NCBI RefSeq assembly: GCF_012971745.1
Contig: NZ_CP048834.1
Location: forward strand, 5,527,001 to 5,591,000
Origin: Starkeya sp. ORNL1
GTDB taxonomy: Bacteria; Pseudomonadota; Alphaproteobacteria; Rhizobiales; Xanthobacteraceae
Length of the DNA: 64,000 nt
Reading direction: 5' to 3'
Shown: one piece after another, positions 19,277 through 28,365 of the stretch
Numbering within the stretch: position 1 is the stretch's first letter
How the letters are laid out: every line of letters begins with the position of its first letter
The notes under the pieces: model-generated
Told to the model about the DNA's origin: nothing
The model's input: only the letters and a program-made list of their open reading frames with translations
Databases searched by the model: none
Program-made: the position numbers and the translations under genes

Positions 19277-21468
19277 GATTGCTTGGCTTCGACGACGGGA
19301 GGACGCGCGCCGGCGCGGCGCAGCTTGTGCAGATGCATGAGATAGGAGAGCCCGCGGCCGGTCTGGTACAGCGCGATGATGAAGAAGCGGATGGTTCCGC
19401 GCAGCACGCCGGGATTGTTGCGGCGGGAATACTGGAATTTCTTCCACTCATCGGCGTTGGCGAAGATCAGGTCGGCGATCAGGCGGTGATGCAGCGGCAC
19501 TTCCGGGTGGAACTGGACACCGAGCAATTGGCCATCCGGATCGTGCTTGATGCTGCGGATGCTGAGCGGCAGCGTGTCGATACCGATATCCGATTGCGGC
19601 TTGAAGCGGATGGTGGCGATGTTGCCGCGGGTGATGTCGCCGAGCCCGGAGGCCGGCGCGCGGATGCTGGCGCCGCCGATGGAGACATCTTCCACCACTG
19701 CCGGCACGGTCTTGCCGTCGATCATCAATTCGCAGCGGCGCGCCACGTTCACGCGGTGGCTGCGGCGACGATTGGCACGCTCCGAGACCACGCCGAGCGC
19801 GCAGCCGGAAATGATGAGGTTGAGCATGTTCCAGCCGCCGACCACGATCGTGACGTCGGCGGTGTAGGGCTCGGTGAAGATGCGCCAGAAGGTCAGCAGC
19901 ACGGCGACGATCTGCAGCGCGAAGATGACAAAGAACGGCTTGCCGATCTCCGAGATGTGGCTCTCGTCCAGCGTCTCGCCCTTGGCGGTGACCTTGAAGG
20001 TCGGCTTGCTCGGATTGGCGATCACCGACATCAGCGCAGGGAACAGATAGATCGACTGGATATACTCGTAGAGTTCGGAAATCCAAGGCCAACGGTAGCG
20101 GCCATAGAGATAGTTCTGCATCAAGAGGTTCACGAGCATATATGTCGACGTATAGGCCAGGAACTCGGCGCCGGACGCGTTGAAGATCTCCAGCGAGAAC
20201 AAGAGATAGAACAGCGGCGAGATCAGGAAGATCATGCGCGAGATCGGGAAGAACCAGAACAGCGTGCTCGACATGTAGCAGAGCCGCTGCGGCAGCGTCA
20301 GGCCACGGCGGCCCGGCGGGAAGCGGTAGCGCAGGATCTGGTACATGCCCTGCGCCCAGCGTGAGCGCTGGCCGATGAAGCTGGCGAAGGTCTCCGGCTG
20401 CAAGCCGGCGATCAAGGGGGTGTCGACATAGACGCTGTGCCAGCCGCGGGTATGCAGTTCCAGCGCGGTTTCGCAATCCTCGGTAATGGAGACGCCGGAG
20501 AAGCCGTTGGTCTCGTTCAGCGCCTCGCGCCGCAGCACCGCCGCCGAGCCGCAGAAGAAGGCGGCGTCCCATTTGTCGAGGCCGCGCTGGATGATGCCGT
20601 AGAACATCTCGTTCTCCGACGGCATGTGGTCCCAGGTGCCGAGATTGCGTTCCAGCGGGTCGGGATTGATGAAGAAGTGCGGGGTCTGCACCAGGAACAA
20701 CTTTGGGTCCTGCAGGAAATAGCCGACCGTCTCCTTCAGGAAGGAGCGCGCCGGGGCGTGGTCGGCATCGAACACCACGATCAGGTCGCCGGTGGAGTGC
20801 TGGAGGCCATTATTGAGGTTGCCGGCTTTGGCGTGCTCGTTGCGGGCGCGGGTGAGATAGCGCACGCCGAGCCCCTCGCAGAGCGCGGTCAGCTCCTTGC
20901 GGCGGTCCTGCGCTTCCTGCGCGGCGGCGGGATTGTCCTGGTTGCACTTCTGGTCGGTGCCGCCATCGTCGAGCAGCCAGACGGTGAATTTGTCGACGGG
21001 GTAATCAATGCCCTTCGCAGCGGCGAGGGTGGAGGCGAGCAGCGTCGCGTCTTCATTGTAGCTCGGCACGAAGATCTCGACCGTGGGCACCTTGTCGGCA
21101 GGAATCGCCGGCGCCTTGCGCTGCGGCAGCGGCATCGAGACCACGAACAGGCTGAGCGCGAGCATTCCCACGCTATACATCTCCGCCGCGTAGAGCAGGA
21201 AGCCGGGGATGAAGTCCTCGATCTGGCCGATCGGCGGTAAGGTACTGGTAGTACGCCAATAAACGTAGCGCAGCACGATGGCGGTGCCGAGGGCCAGCGC
21301 GATCATGCGCGGCGCGCCGACCGGCGCAAACATCTTCAAAAGTATAATTACTAGTACCACGATACAGCCGGCGATGAGATGCGCCTGAAGACTGATTGGT
21401 AGCGTGATGAGAAAGACAATGACCAGCGAGGCGATGGCCCATAGACCGGCGATCCATGCCTTACGCAT
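19273..21468 (-). CDS. bcsA: Cellulose synthase catalytic subunit (c-di-GMP-controlled)
   Basis: A 731-residue inner-membrane GT2 glycosyltransferase that makes beta-1,4-glucan from UDP-glucose. N-terminal membrane helices are followed by the catalytic signature: FVPSYNED, LLDDGGTD, FDADHAP (DxD), TED at 329-331 and QRSRW at 367-371. More membrane helices follow. The C-terminal PilZ domain carries RRRSHR and DVSIGGA, matching the c-di-GMP motifs RxxxR and (D/N)xSxxG, so synthesis is probably switched on by c-di-GMP. It heads the minus-strand operon bcsA-bcsB-bcsZ-TPR, with bcsN divergent. Confidence 0.96.
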   Translation of the reverse strand: MRKAWIAGLWAIASLVIVFLITLPISLQAHLIAGCIVVLVIILLKMFAPVGAPRMIALALGTAIVLRYVYWRTTSTLPPIGQIEDFIPGFLLYAAEMYSVGMLALSLFVVSMPLPQRKAPAIPADKVPTVEIFVPSYNEDATLLASTLAAAKGIDYPVDKFTVWLLDDGGTDQKCNQDNPAAAQEAQDRRKELTALCEGLGVRYLTRARNEHAKAGNLNNGLQHSTGDLIVVFDADHAPARSFLKETVGYFLQDPKLFLVQTPHFFINPDPLERNLGTWDHMPSENEMFYGIIQRGLDKWDAAFFCGSAAVLRREALNETNGFSGVSITEDCETALELHTRGWHSVYVDTPLIAGLQPETFASFIGQRSRWAQGMYQILRYRFPPGRRGLTLPQRLCYMSSTLFWFFPISRMIFLISPLFYLLFSLEIFNASGAEFLAYTSTYMLVNLLMQNYLYGRYRWPWISELYEYIQSIYLFPALMSVIANPSKPTFKVTAKGETLDESHISEIGKPFFVIFALQIVAVLLTFWRIFTEPYTADVTIVVGGWNMLNLIISGCALGVVSERANRRRSHRVNVARRCELMIDGKTVPAVVEDVSIGGASIRAPASGLGDITRGNIATIRFKPQSDIGIDTLPLSIRSIKHDPDGQLLGVQFHPEVPLHHRLIADLIFANADEWKKFQYSRRNNPGVLRGTIRFFIIALYQTGRGLSYLMHLHKLRRAGARPPVVEAKQS

Positions 21469-21686
21469 TGTGCTTCGGGTCCCTGTTTGCCGACTTTCTG
21501 CCGGAGACCGGCACCACTCACCGATTCTAGGACGGAGAGGTTAGGGAAATCTATCCGATTTAAGCGCTTTTCTCCCGTCCCGCTCGATTCCACCACGGGA
21601 ATCCTCAGGCTAAAGTCAGAGTCACTGATTGATTCGGTGCTCTTGCGCCGTGGCTTCCTGTCGATCGAACCAGGCGAACCTGCGAC

Positions 21687-22616
21687 GTGGCGAAGAGCGA
21701 AACCAGCGGCGGTCTCAACGCCGGGCGGTGCGGCCCTCCACGGGCTCTCCGGCGGACCAGGCGGACGGCGACTGGCGCCATGCTGGGCTTCGCGCTCGCC
21801 TCCAGCGGCTGCGCACTTTCGCTGCGCGGCGAGGATCCCAAGGTCGCCACCATGACGATCGAGGTGCCGGCTTCGCAATCGCTGATCCTGCCCGAGCCGG
21901 GTGGGCCGAGCGTGCTGACGGTGCTGGAGACGCGCTATCTCAATGCGCTCGAGCAGGAAGTCGTGCTCGGCACGCGATCCACGGCGCCGGGGCAGAACTC
22001 TTTCCACGTCATCTTCTTCGGTCCGATCGACGGGCGTACCGGCCGCGACAACTACCGGAAAGACGACCGGCTTTCGGAAGAAAGCCTAGCCGACGAAATG
22101 GAGGAGGTGCTGCCCGGCGTTGCCATGCACACCTCCACCTTCTTCGTGCAGAACCGCTATGGGCCGTTCGGCTATGCCATCGGCCGCGCCGGGTCGAACG
22201 ACCTGTGCATCTATGCGTGGCAGCGCATCGAATCGCAGGTGTCACTCAGCCCGGTGTCGCGCGATCGCGGCGTGCTGACGGTGAAGCTCAGGCTTTGCCA
22301 GACCGGAGCTACCGAGCAGAGCCTGCTCGGAATCATGTATCGCTACAGCATCAACGGCTATTATCTGCCGCGCGGCTGGCAGCCTTATGGCCGCCCGCTC
22401 CCGGAGTCCGAGGGGCTCGGCCGCCCGGGCGGTCCGCTCACCTATCCCACCGGGATCCAGGGCGACGGCACGGTGCTCGACGGCTATATGGGCCCAGAGC
22501 CCGTTCCGCCGCGCCCGGCGCGCTCGCGCAGCGTCTCCTCGCGACAGGAGACGCTCGATAGCGGCCCGCCTTCGACGCCGATCGAAGGCTACCCGACGGT
22601 GCCGGCACCGCAGTGA
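21687..22616 (+). CDS. bcsN: Cellulose biosynthesis protein BcsN
   Basis: A 309-codon frame divergent from bcsA. The N-terminus has a basic stretch (RRTRRTATGAM) and a short hydrophobic segment ending in ASSGC, so it is exported, perhaps as a lipoprotein, although the residue three before the Cys is Ser and the lipobox is poor. The body has ETRYLNALEQEVVLGTRS, GQNSFHVIFFGP and NDLCIYAWQRIE. A Pro-rich tail follows. Length, position and body sequence fit BcsN of Rhizobiales cellulose clusters, whose exact role is unknown. The start is uncertain; an ATG at 21780 would remove the basic stretch. Confidence 0.7.
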   Translation: MAKSETSGGLNAGRCGPPRALRRTRRTATGAMLGFALASSGCALSLRGEDPKVATMTIEVPASQSLILPEPGGPSVLTVLETRYLNALEQEVVLGTRSTAPGQNSFHVIFFGPIDGRTGRDNYRKDDRLSEESLADEMEEVLPGVAMHTSTFFVQNRYGPFGYAIGRAGSNDLCIYAWQRIESQVSLSPVSRDRGVLTVKLRLCQTGATEQSLLGIMYRYSINGYYLPRGWQPYGRPLPESEGLGRPGGPLTYPTGIQGDGTVLDGYMGPEPVPPRPARSRSVSSRQETLDSGPPSTPIEGYPTVPAPQ

Positions 22617-22634
22617 GGATTCCAACCTGCTCGC

Positions 22635-22737
22635 GTCATCCCGGACGGCCGCAGGCCGATCCGGGATCGCAGGAAGGTAAGGTGCGCTCTCGTCACGCGA
22701 TCCCGGCTCTCCGCTTCGCTGCGGCCGGGATGACGAC
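22635..22737. repeat. 103-bp dispersed repeat, copy A
   Basis: It begins with GTCATCCCGGACGGCC and ends with GCGGCCGGGATGACGAC, with inverted CATCCCGG/CCGGGATG ends and an inner GGCCGATCCGGGATC part. A second copy of the same length (28188-28290) differs mainly in the middle. It lies between bcsN and a convergent gene. No coding capacity. Confidence 0.85.
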
Positions 22738-22742
22738 ATACC

Positions 22743-23327
22743 TTAAATCCGCGGCCGGTCGCCGGGCGGGGTGGGGATGGCGATGCGCGGCGGCGTGAGA
22801 TCGGGAAGCGCCGGCTGCTGCGCCACCCGTGCCGGCTTGGGAGCCGTGGTTGGGATCGACCCGGTGACTTCGGGATCGGCGGCGCTCACATCGGCATCGA
22901 TGGCGACGAGGCGCCAATTGCCGCCGACCGGCTGGTAGGCGAGGTCAAAATCGACGCGCAGCGGCGCGGTCGGGAAATGTCCCGACAGCCGCAGCGCGCC
23001 GTCCGGCCCTATTGCGGGCGCGCGGGCGAGCTGGGCGTCGAGCAGCAGCACGGCAGCGAAGTCGAGCTTGCGCTCGCGCCACATGCGGAAGCGGTCTGCC
23101 AATGCGGCGCTGGAATTGGCGTCGCGGAACGCCGGCGCGCCGAGATCGCGCAGCACCGAATAATTGCCGGTTACGTTGGCCTGGTTCAGCGCGCTCAGCG
23201 TGCCGCGCAACAGTGCGAGCAGCACCGCCGGAGACGGCATTTCCGTCGCCCGCGCGGGAAGGGCGGGCGCGAGCAGCGCCACTGTCAGAGCGGCGATGCG
23301 CAACCTATTAATGAGCCGGCTTACCAT
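22743..23327 (-). CDS. Exported protein of unknown function, coupled to the YadA-like adhesin
   Basis: A 194-residue protein with a signal peptide (RLRIAALTVALLAPALPARA). I do not recognise a named family. The middle looks like a small alpha+beta domain (LRGTLSALNQANVTGNYSVL, FRMWRERKLDFAAVLL, VDFDLAYQPVGGNWRLVAID), resembling NTF2-like folds in layout. The tail is Pro-rich. The ATG at 23327 overlaps the stop of the upstream autotransporter by 7 bp, so the two are co-translated. It may assist assembly or anchoring of the adhesin, but only the position suggests this. Confidence 0.7.
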   Translation of the reverse strand: MVSRLINRLRIAALTVALLAPALPARATEMPSPAVLLALLRGTLSALNQANVTGNYSVLRDLGAPAFRDANSSAALADRFRMWRERKLDFAAVLLLDAQLARAPAIGPDGALRLSGHFPTAPLRVDFDLAYQPVGGNWRLVAIDADVSAADPEVTGSIPTTAPKPARVAQQPALPDLTPPRIAIPTPPGDRPRI

Positions 23328-24634
23328 GCCAGCATCACGCCGGCCTTGCCGCCGATCGATCCCTGGTTGAGGCCGAAGCCGATGCCGCCGGTGAGGAACA
23401 GGCTGTCGTCCATCAGCCGGGCGATGCCGGAGATCGCCACGGCATTCTCGCTGCCGAACGTGCCCCACTGCGCGCTCACCGCCACGTTCTTGCTGTCGGG
23501 CAGCGTCGGCGTGCCCATGGCCATCGCCATGGCGACGCCTTCATTGACCTCGTCGATCTGTTTCATGATCGGGCGGACGTCGAACAGGTCGGATACGTCG
23601 GCGCTGGCGAGGTTGCCGTTGGCATCGGTGGTGACGATCTGCACCGGGCCGGACTGCGCGGCGCGGCTGGCGGAGGAGGTGATCCCCTCGAACGTATAGG
23701 TGCTGGAGCCGGTGCCGAACGCCATCTGGTCGGCGCGGGTCGCGGTGGCGCCGGTGCCGATGGCGGCGGAATTGGCGAAGGAGGCATTGGCGCCGTCGCC
23801 GATCGCCGTGGCATGCGCAGCCGAGGCATTGGCGCTTTGGCCGAGCGCGGTCGACCCGGCGGCCGCGGCGATCGAGCCCTGGCCAACAGCAGTGGCGCCG
23901 ACACCGTTGGCGGTCGCATTGTAGCCGACCGCGGTGGAATTCACCGCATTGGCCGCCGCGGTCATGCCGAGCGCGGTCGAACCGTCGGCATTGGCGGTGG
24001 CGTTCTGGCCGACCGCGGTCGCGTTCACGCCGTTGGCGATCGCCTTCTGGCCGAGCGCGGTCGAGGCGGTGGAATTGGCCCGCGAACCCTGGCCGAGCGC
24101 AGTTGAATTTGCGGCGCTGGCGATGGCGTCCTCGCCGATGGCGGTGGAGGCCACCTCGCTCGCCCGCGCGCTGCGGCCGACGGCGGTGGATTGCGTCTTG
24201 CTGGCGATGGCATCCTGGCCGACCGCGGTGGCGCCAGCCGCATTGGCCTTGGCGCCCTGGCCAAAGGCGGAGGCATCCTCGCCCTGCGCCGCCGCATCGG
24301 CGCCGATGGCGGTGGTGTAGTCGAGATTGGCGTTGGCGTTCTGGCCGATGGCGGTGGAGGAAACGCCATTGGCGACGGCGAGCTGACCGAAGGCGGAGGA
24401 GTTCGCGCCGAAGCCGGTCGCCTGCTGGCCGACTGCCGTGGTGTTGGGCTCAGTTGCCTGCGAGCCATCGCCGACAGCGGTGGATTGCGTGCCGGCCGCG
24501 GTGCCTCCGCATTGCAGTGCGGCGGCGGTGAGCTGGCAGGCGATGTCGGCGGCCGAGGCCGGCGCGACCAGCCAGGCAAGAACCGCAAGCGGAACCGCCG
24601 CGCCGGTCGCTTTCGCCTGCCTGTGCCGCGTCAT
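23321..24634 (-). CDS. YadA-like trimeric autotransporter adhesin
   Basis: A 437-residue outer-membrane protein. A signal peptide (PLAVLAWLVAPASA) leads into about 19 head repeats of roughly 14 residues with the STAxGxxAxAxG pattern (STAVGDGSQA, TAIGQNANAN, TALGQGSRAN and so on), which form the left-handed beta-roll of YadA heads. A short neck and linker (SDLFDVRPIMKQIDEV) precede the four-strand YadA anchor (NVAVSAQWGTFGSENAVAISG to GGKAGVMLAW). The coiled-coil stalk is almost absent, so the head would sit close to the membrane. It lies beside the cellulose genes, suggesting a shared attachment role. Confidence 0.9.
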   Translation of the reverse strand: MTRHRQAKATGAAVPLAVLAWLVAPASAADIACQLTAAALQCGGTAAGTQSTAVGDGSQATEPNTTAVGQQATGFGANSSAFGQLAVANGVSSTAIGQNANANLDYTTAIGADAAAQGEDASAFGQGAKANAAGATAVGQDAIASKTQSTAVGRSARASEVASTAIGEDAIASAANSTALGQGSRANSTASTALGQKAIANGVNATAVGQNATANADGSTALGMTAAANAVNSTAVGYNATANGVGATAVGQGSIAAAAGSTALGQSANASAAHATAIGDGANASFANSAAIGTGATATRADQMAFGTGSSTYTFEGITSSASRAAQSGPVQIVTTDANGNLASADVSDLFDVRPIMKQIDEVNEGVAMAMAMGTPTLPDSKNVAVSAQWGTFGSENAVAISGIARLMDDSLFLTGGIGFGLNQGSIGGKAGVMLAW

Positions 24635-24716
24635 GATCGATCCCCGCCCGCCCTGATTCAGGCTTGGCGCAGCATCGGCGGCTTATGGTTAATCGCCGGT
24701 TAAATCACGCCGTCCT

Positions 24717-25622
24717 TCAGTCCGGCAGCGCCTTCAGGAAGGCGCGCATCACGCTCACCGAATTGTCGGCGGCGAGTTGCTCGAAAATCTCGATCTGGTT
24801 CTCGCCCGGTCCGCCGCCGGCAAGGTCGGACAGCGAGCGGAAGGCGATGTAGGGCACATTGTTGGTGGCCGCGACATGGCCGATGGCGGCGGTCTCCATG
24901 TCCAGCACCCGCGCCTTGAAGGTGTCGAACACATAGGACCGGAACCCGGCATGGTCGACAAAGGCGGAGCCGGAGACGCCCTGCCCGCCGACGACGACCT
25001 TCGGCTTGTGCAGCAGGCAGACATTCACCGTCGCCGTGGTGCAGTTCTGCAAGGCGACGCCTTCCGCCTTGTGCGCGACTGCGAGCATCGCCTCATCGGC
25101 CGGGAACCAGAATTGCGGCTTGGGGCCATCCTGGCCGGCGCGGACAACCTCGACGTTCTGCGGAAATATCATGCCGAAATTCGCAAAATCGCGTTCCGCC
25201 CATGCCGGCAGCTGGTAGCCGGCCGGCGTCTCGCGGGCGAGGATCATGTCGAGATATTCGCCCCAGCGCTCGGGCACCGCGACATCGCCGATGTTCAGCG
25301 ACGGATCGACGCCGCCGGCAACGCCCGTGACCACGATGCGGGTGACATTGTAGCGATCGAGGATCATCTGCGTGGTCATCGCGGCGTTGACCATGCTGAC
25401 GCCGGTGAGGCCGAGCACCACCGGCTTGCCCTCGATACGGCCGAGCACGACGTTGACGCCTTTGTAGGTCTGCGCTTGCGGCGCCTCGACCACGGCCTGG
25501 AGCGCCTTCCACTCCGGCTCATAGGCCGACAGCACGGCGATGCGCGGCGTCGCCTCGACCGGCTCGGCGCGGGCACTCGCAAGGGTGAGGAGACAGGCGA
25601 GGAGGGCGATCAGGGTGCGCAT
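24717..25622 (-). CDS. Exported nucleosidase/phosphorylase-like protein (MTA/SAH nucleosidase fold)
   Basis: A 301-residue protein. A signal peptide (MRTLIALLACLLTLASARA) precedes a PNP/UDP-phosphorylase fold: RIAVLSAYEPEWKAL, GLTGVSMVNAAMTTQMILDRY, VVTGVAGGVDPSLNIGDV, then ARVLDMETAAIGHVA and YIAFRSLSDLAGG, with the conserved MET and the catalytic Asp in SLSD. This is the pattern of 5'-methylthioadenosine/S-adenosylhomocysteine nucleosidases, but the protein is exported and about 60 residues longer than cytoplasmic Pfs. It may salvage nucleosides in the periplasm. The ATG at 25622 is chosen because the signal peptide begins there. Confidence 0.8.
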   Translation of the reverse strand: MRTLIALLACLLTLASARAEPVEATPRIAVLSAYEPEWKALQAVVEAPQAQTYKGVNVVLGRIEGKPVVLGLTGVSMVNAAMTTQMILDRYNVTRIVVTGVAGGVDPSLNIGDVAVPERWGEYLDMILARETPAGYQLPAWAERDFANFGMIFPQNVEVVRAGQDGPKPQFWFPADEAMLAVAHKAEGVALQNCTTATVNVCLLHKPKVVVGGQGVSGSAFVDHAGFRSYVFDTFKARVLDMETAAIGHVAATNNVPYIAFRSLSDLAGGGPGENQIEIFEQLAADNSVSVMRAFLKALPD

Positions 25623-25753
25623 GAAAGCTCCGGTATGGCGGGGCACATTTTCGTATCTACACGAAGGTACGGTCTGCAATCGAGGAACTATGTATTGCCT
25701 GCGCAATAGCGGCGAGCGCATTCTCAGGCCGACTTCATGGGAAGGTCGGGCCG

Positions 25754-28171
25754 ATGAGCGACGCGCGTACCCGGACTACGGATTTCGCCATTCTCGCCGC
25801 GCTGGAGCGGAAAGTGTCCTGGCTCTCCGCCTGGACCATCCACCACGCCAACCATGTACGGGCGAGCGCCGATGGGCTGAAGGTGGGCGGTCATCAGGCC
25901 TCCTCCGCCTCGCTCTCCACTATCCTCACCGCGCTCTATTTCAAGGTGCTGCGGCCGCAGGATCGCGTCGCGGTGAAGCCGCATGCCAGCCCGATCTTCC
26001 ATGCCATCCAGTATCTGCTCGGCCACCAGACCCGCGAGAAGCTGGAGGCCTATCGCGGCTACAAGGGCGCGCAATCCTATCCCTCGCGCACCAAGGACAT
26101 TGACGACGTCGATTTCTCCACCGGCTCGGTCGGCCTCGGCGTGGCGCAGACGCTGTTCGCCAGCCTGGTGCAGGACTATGTCCGCGCCCACAAATTCGGG
26201 CGGGAGATGCCTGAAGGCCGGATGATCGCGCTGGTCGGCGACGCCGAGATGGACGAGGGCAACATCTATGAGGCGCTGCTGGAGGGCTGGAAGCAGGGCC
26301 TGCGCAATTGCTGGTGGATTCTCGACTACAACCGCCAGAGCCTCGACGCCGTCATCCGCGAAGGTCTGCCGGCGCGGCTGGAGGCGCTGTTCCGCGCCTT
26401 TGGCTGGGACGTCGTCACGCTGAAATACGGCGCCAAGCTCATCGAGGCCTTCAATGAGCCCGGCGGCGAGCGGCTGCGCGACTGGATCGACCGTGCGCCG
26501 AACCAACTCTATTCGGCGCTGACCTTCCAGGGCGGGGCGGCGTGGCGCAAGCGCCTGCTCGACGACCTCGGCGACCAGGGCCCGGTCACCGCACTGCTCG
26601 AGCGCCGCTCCGATGCCGAGCTCTCCGCGCTGATGACCAATCTCGGTGGGCACGACCTGCCGACGCTGATCGAAGCTTTCGATCGCATCGACCATGACCG
26701 GCCGGTGCTGTTCATCACCTACACCATCAAGGGCTACGGCCTGCCGCTCGCCGGCCATAAGGACAATCACGCCGGGCTGATGACGCCAGCGCAGATGGAT
26801 GTTTTCCGTACTGCCATGAAGGTGCGGCCGGGCCATGAATGGGACCCGCATGAAGGGCTCGACGTGGCGTCGGCCGCGTTCGACGATTTCCTCGCCAGGG
26901 TGCCGTTCAATGCGCTCGGCAAGCGGCGCTATGAGGCGGCGAGCATCGAGGTGCCGACCGAGCTGCCGGCGCTGAAGCAAGGCGAACTCTCCACCCAGCA
27001 GGGCTTCGGCCTGCTGATGGCGGAGATCGCGCGGATCGGTGGCCCGCTGGCGGATCGTATCGTCACCACCTCGCCGGACGTCACTGTCTCCACCAATCTC
27101 GGCGGCTGGGTGAATCGGCGCGGGTTGTTCGCACGCGAGGCGGTGGCGGACCTGTTCCGGCAGGAGCGCATCCCCTCGACCTTCGACTGGACCTTCTCGC
27201 CCAAGGGCCAGCACATGGAACTCGGCATTGCCGAGATGAACCTGTTCATCCTGCTCGGCGCGCTCGGCCTGTCGCATTCGCTGTTCGGAGCGCGGCTGAT
27301 CCCCATCGGCACGCTCTATGACCCGTTCATCCAGCGCGGGCTCGATGCGCTGAACTATGCCTGCTACCAGGATGCGCGCTTTATCCTCGTCGCCACGCCG
27401 TCGGGCCTGACGCTGGCGCCGGAGGGCGGGGCCCACCAGTCGATCGGCACGCCTTTGATCGGCATGGCGCAGGACGGACTTGCCGCCTTCGAGCCGGCCT
27501 ATGTCGACGAACTGTCCGTCATCCTGCGCTGGGCGTTCGACTACATGCAGCGCGAAGATGGACCGGCCTCCGAGGTCGAGGAGCAGAGCTGGCTGCGCGA
27601 CGAGACCGGCGGCTCGGTCTATTTCCGGCTGTCGACGCGTACGCTGGCGCAGCCCTCGCGCACCATCACGCCGGAACTCGCGCGCGACATGATCGACGGC
27701 GCCTATTGGGTGCGCCGGCCGGGGCCGAATGCGCAGGTGGTGGTGGTCTATACTGGCGTCGTCGCGCCGGAAGCGATGGAGGCGGTCGGGCTGATGGCCG
27801 AGGACCGCAAGGATGTCGGGTTGCTCGCCGTGACCTCCGCCGACCGGCTCAATGCCGGCTGGACCGCTTCGGCACGGGCGCGCGAGCGCGGCCTCGTCAA
27901 GGCCCGCAGCCACATCGAGCGGCTATTGGCCGAGGTGCCGCACGATTGCGGGCTGGTGACGGTGCTGGACGGGCATCCGGCGACGCTCGGCTGGCTCGGC
28001 GCAGTGGCGGGGCATCGCACCCGCACGCTCGGCGTCGAGCATTTCGGCCAGACCGGGACTATCGCGGATCTCTACAAGCACTACGGCATCGACGCCAACG
28101 CCATCGTCGCCGCGGCGCAATCGATCTCGCCGGGCCGCCCGATCCGCCATTTGCGGGCGCTGGAGGGGTAG
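25754..28171 (+). CDS. Pyruvate-dehydrogenase-E1/transketolase-like TPP enzyme
   Basis: An 805-residue thiamine-diphosphate enzyme related to the homodimeric E1 (AceE) and to transketolases. The TPP-binding motif is GDAEMDEGN followed after about 25 residues by ILDYNRQSLD. The pyrimidine domain has HMELGIAEMNLFILLGALGLSH and the C-terminal domain has VVVVYTGVVAPEA. No E2 or lipoyl domain gene lies beside it, so it may work alone on 2-keto substrates or with a complex encoded elsewhere. It is near pyruvate kinase and pyruvate carboxylase genes. Substrate is not fixed by the sequence. Confidence 0.85.
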   Translation: MSDARTRTTDFAILAALERKVSWLSAWTIHHANHVRASADGLKVGGHQASSASLSTILTALYFKVLRPQDRVAVKPHASPIFHAIQYLLGHQTREKLEAYRGYKGAQSYPSRTKDIDDVDFSTGSVGLGVAQTLFASLVQDYVRAHKFGREMPEGRMIALVGDAEMDEGNIYEALLEGWKQGLRNCWWILDYNRQSLDAVIREGLPARLEALFRAFGWDVVTLKYGAKLIEAFNEPGGERLRDWIDRAPNQLYSALTFQGGAAWRKRLLDDLGDQGPVTALLERRSDAELSALMTNLGGHDLPTLIEAFDRIDHDRPVLFITYTIKGYGLPLAGHKDNHAGLMTPAQMDVFRTAMKVRPGHEWDPHEGLDVASAAFDDFLARVPFNALGKRRYEAASIEVPTELPALKQGELSTQQGFGLLMAEIARIGGPLADRIVTTSPDVTVSTNLGGWVNRRGLFAREAVADLFRQERIPSTFDWTFSPKGQHMELGIAEMNLFILLGALGLSHSLFGARLIPIGTLYDPFIQRGLDALNYACYQDARFILVATPSGLTLAPEGGAHQSIGTPLIGMAQDGLAAFEPAYVDELSVILRWAFDYMQREDGPASEVEEQSWLRDETGGSVYFRLSTRTLAQPSRTITPELARDMIDGAYWVRRPGPNAQVVVVYTGVVAPEAMEAVGLMAEDRKDVGLLAVTSADRLNAGWTASARARERGLVKARSHIERLLAEVPHDCGLVTVLDGHPATLGWLGAVAGHRTRTLGVEHFGQTGTIADLYKHYGIDANAIVAAAQSISPGRPIRHLRALEG

Positions 28172-28187
28172 GCCTTCCCCAATTGCC

Positions 28188-28333
28188 GTCATCCCGGACG
28201 GCCGAAGGCCGATCCGGGATCGTAGGAAAGTGTCGAGCGACACCTTCTTGCGATCCCGGCTCTCCGCTTCGCTGCGGCGGGGATGACGACGATTGAAGCC
28301 TGAAAACGAAATCCCCGGCACGAGGCCGGGGAT
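28188..28333. repeat. 103-bp dispersed repeat copy B plus a short palindrome
   Basis: 28188-28290 is the second copy of the 103-bp element seen at 22635-22737, with the same ends and a variable middle. Next to it, 28311-28333 is an ATCCCCGGC/GCCGGGGAT palindrome matching 1788-1810 except for the loop. The composite fills the gap between the convergent TPP enzyme and pyruvate kinase genes, and may form terminator-like hairpins. Confidence 0.85.
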
Positions 28334-28365
28334 GACGGTGTTCCTGCGATCTAGGCGATGGCGCC

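Noticed and set aside
16520..19345. Plus-strand 941-codon frame
   Set aside because: It is the antisense shadow of bcsB, which has a signal peptide, a family fold and operon overlaps.
22635..22737. The 103-bp repeat as an insertion sequence or CRISPR repeat
   Set aside because: No transposase and only two copies far apart with palindromic structure; no spacers.
23700..24600. Repetitive DNA in the adhesin gene as a tandem-repeat locus or CRISPR
   Set aside because: The roughly 42-bp periodicity is explained by 14-residue YadA head repeats in one open frame.
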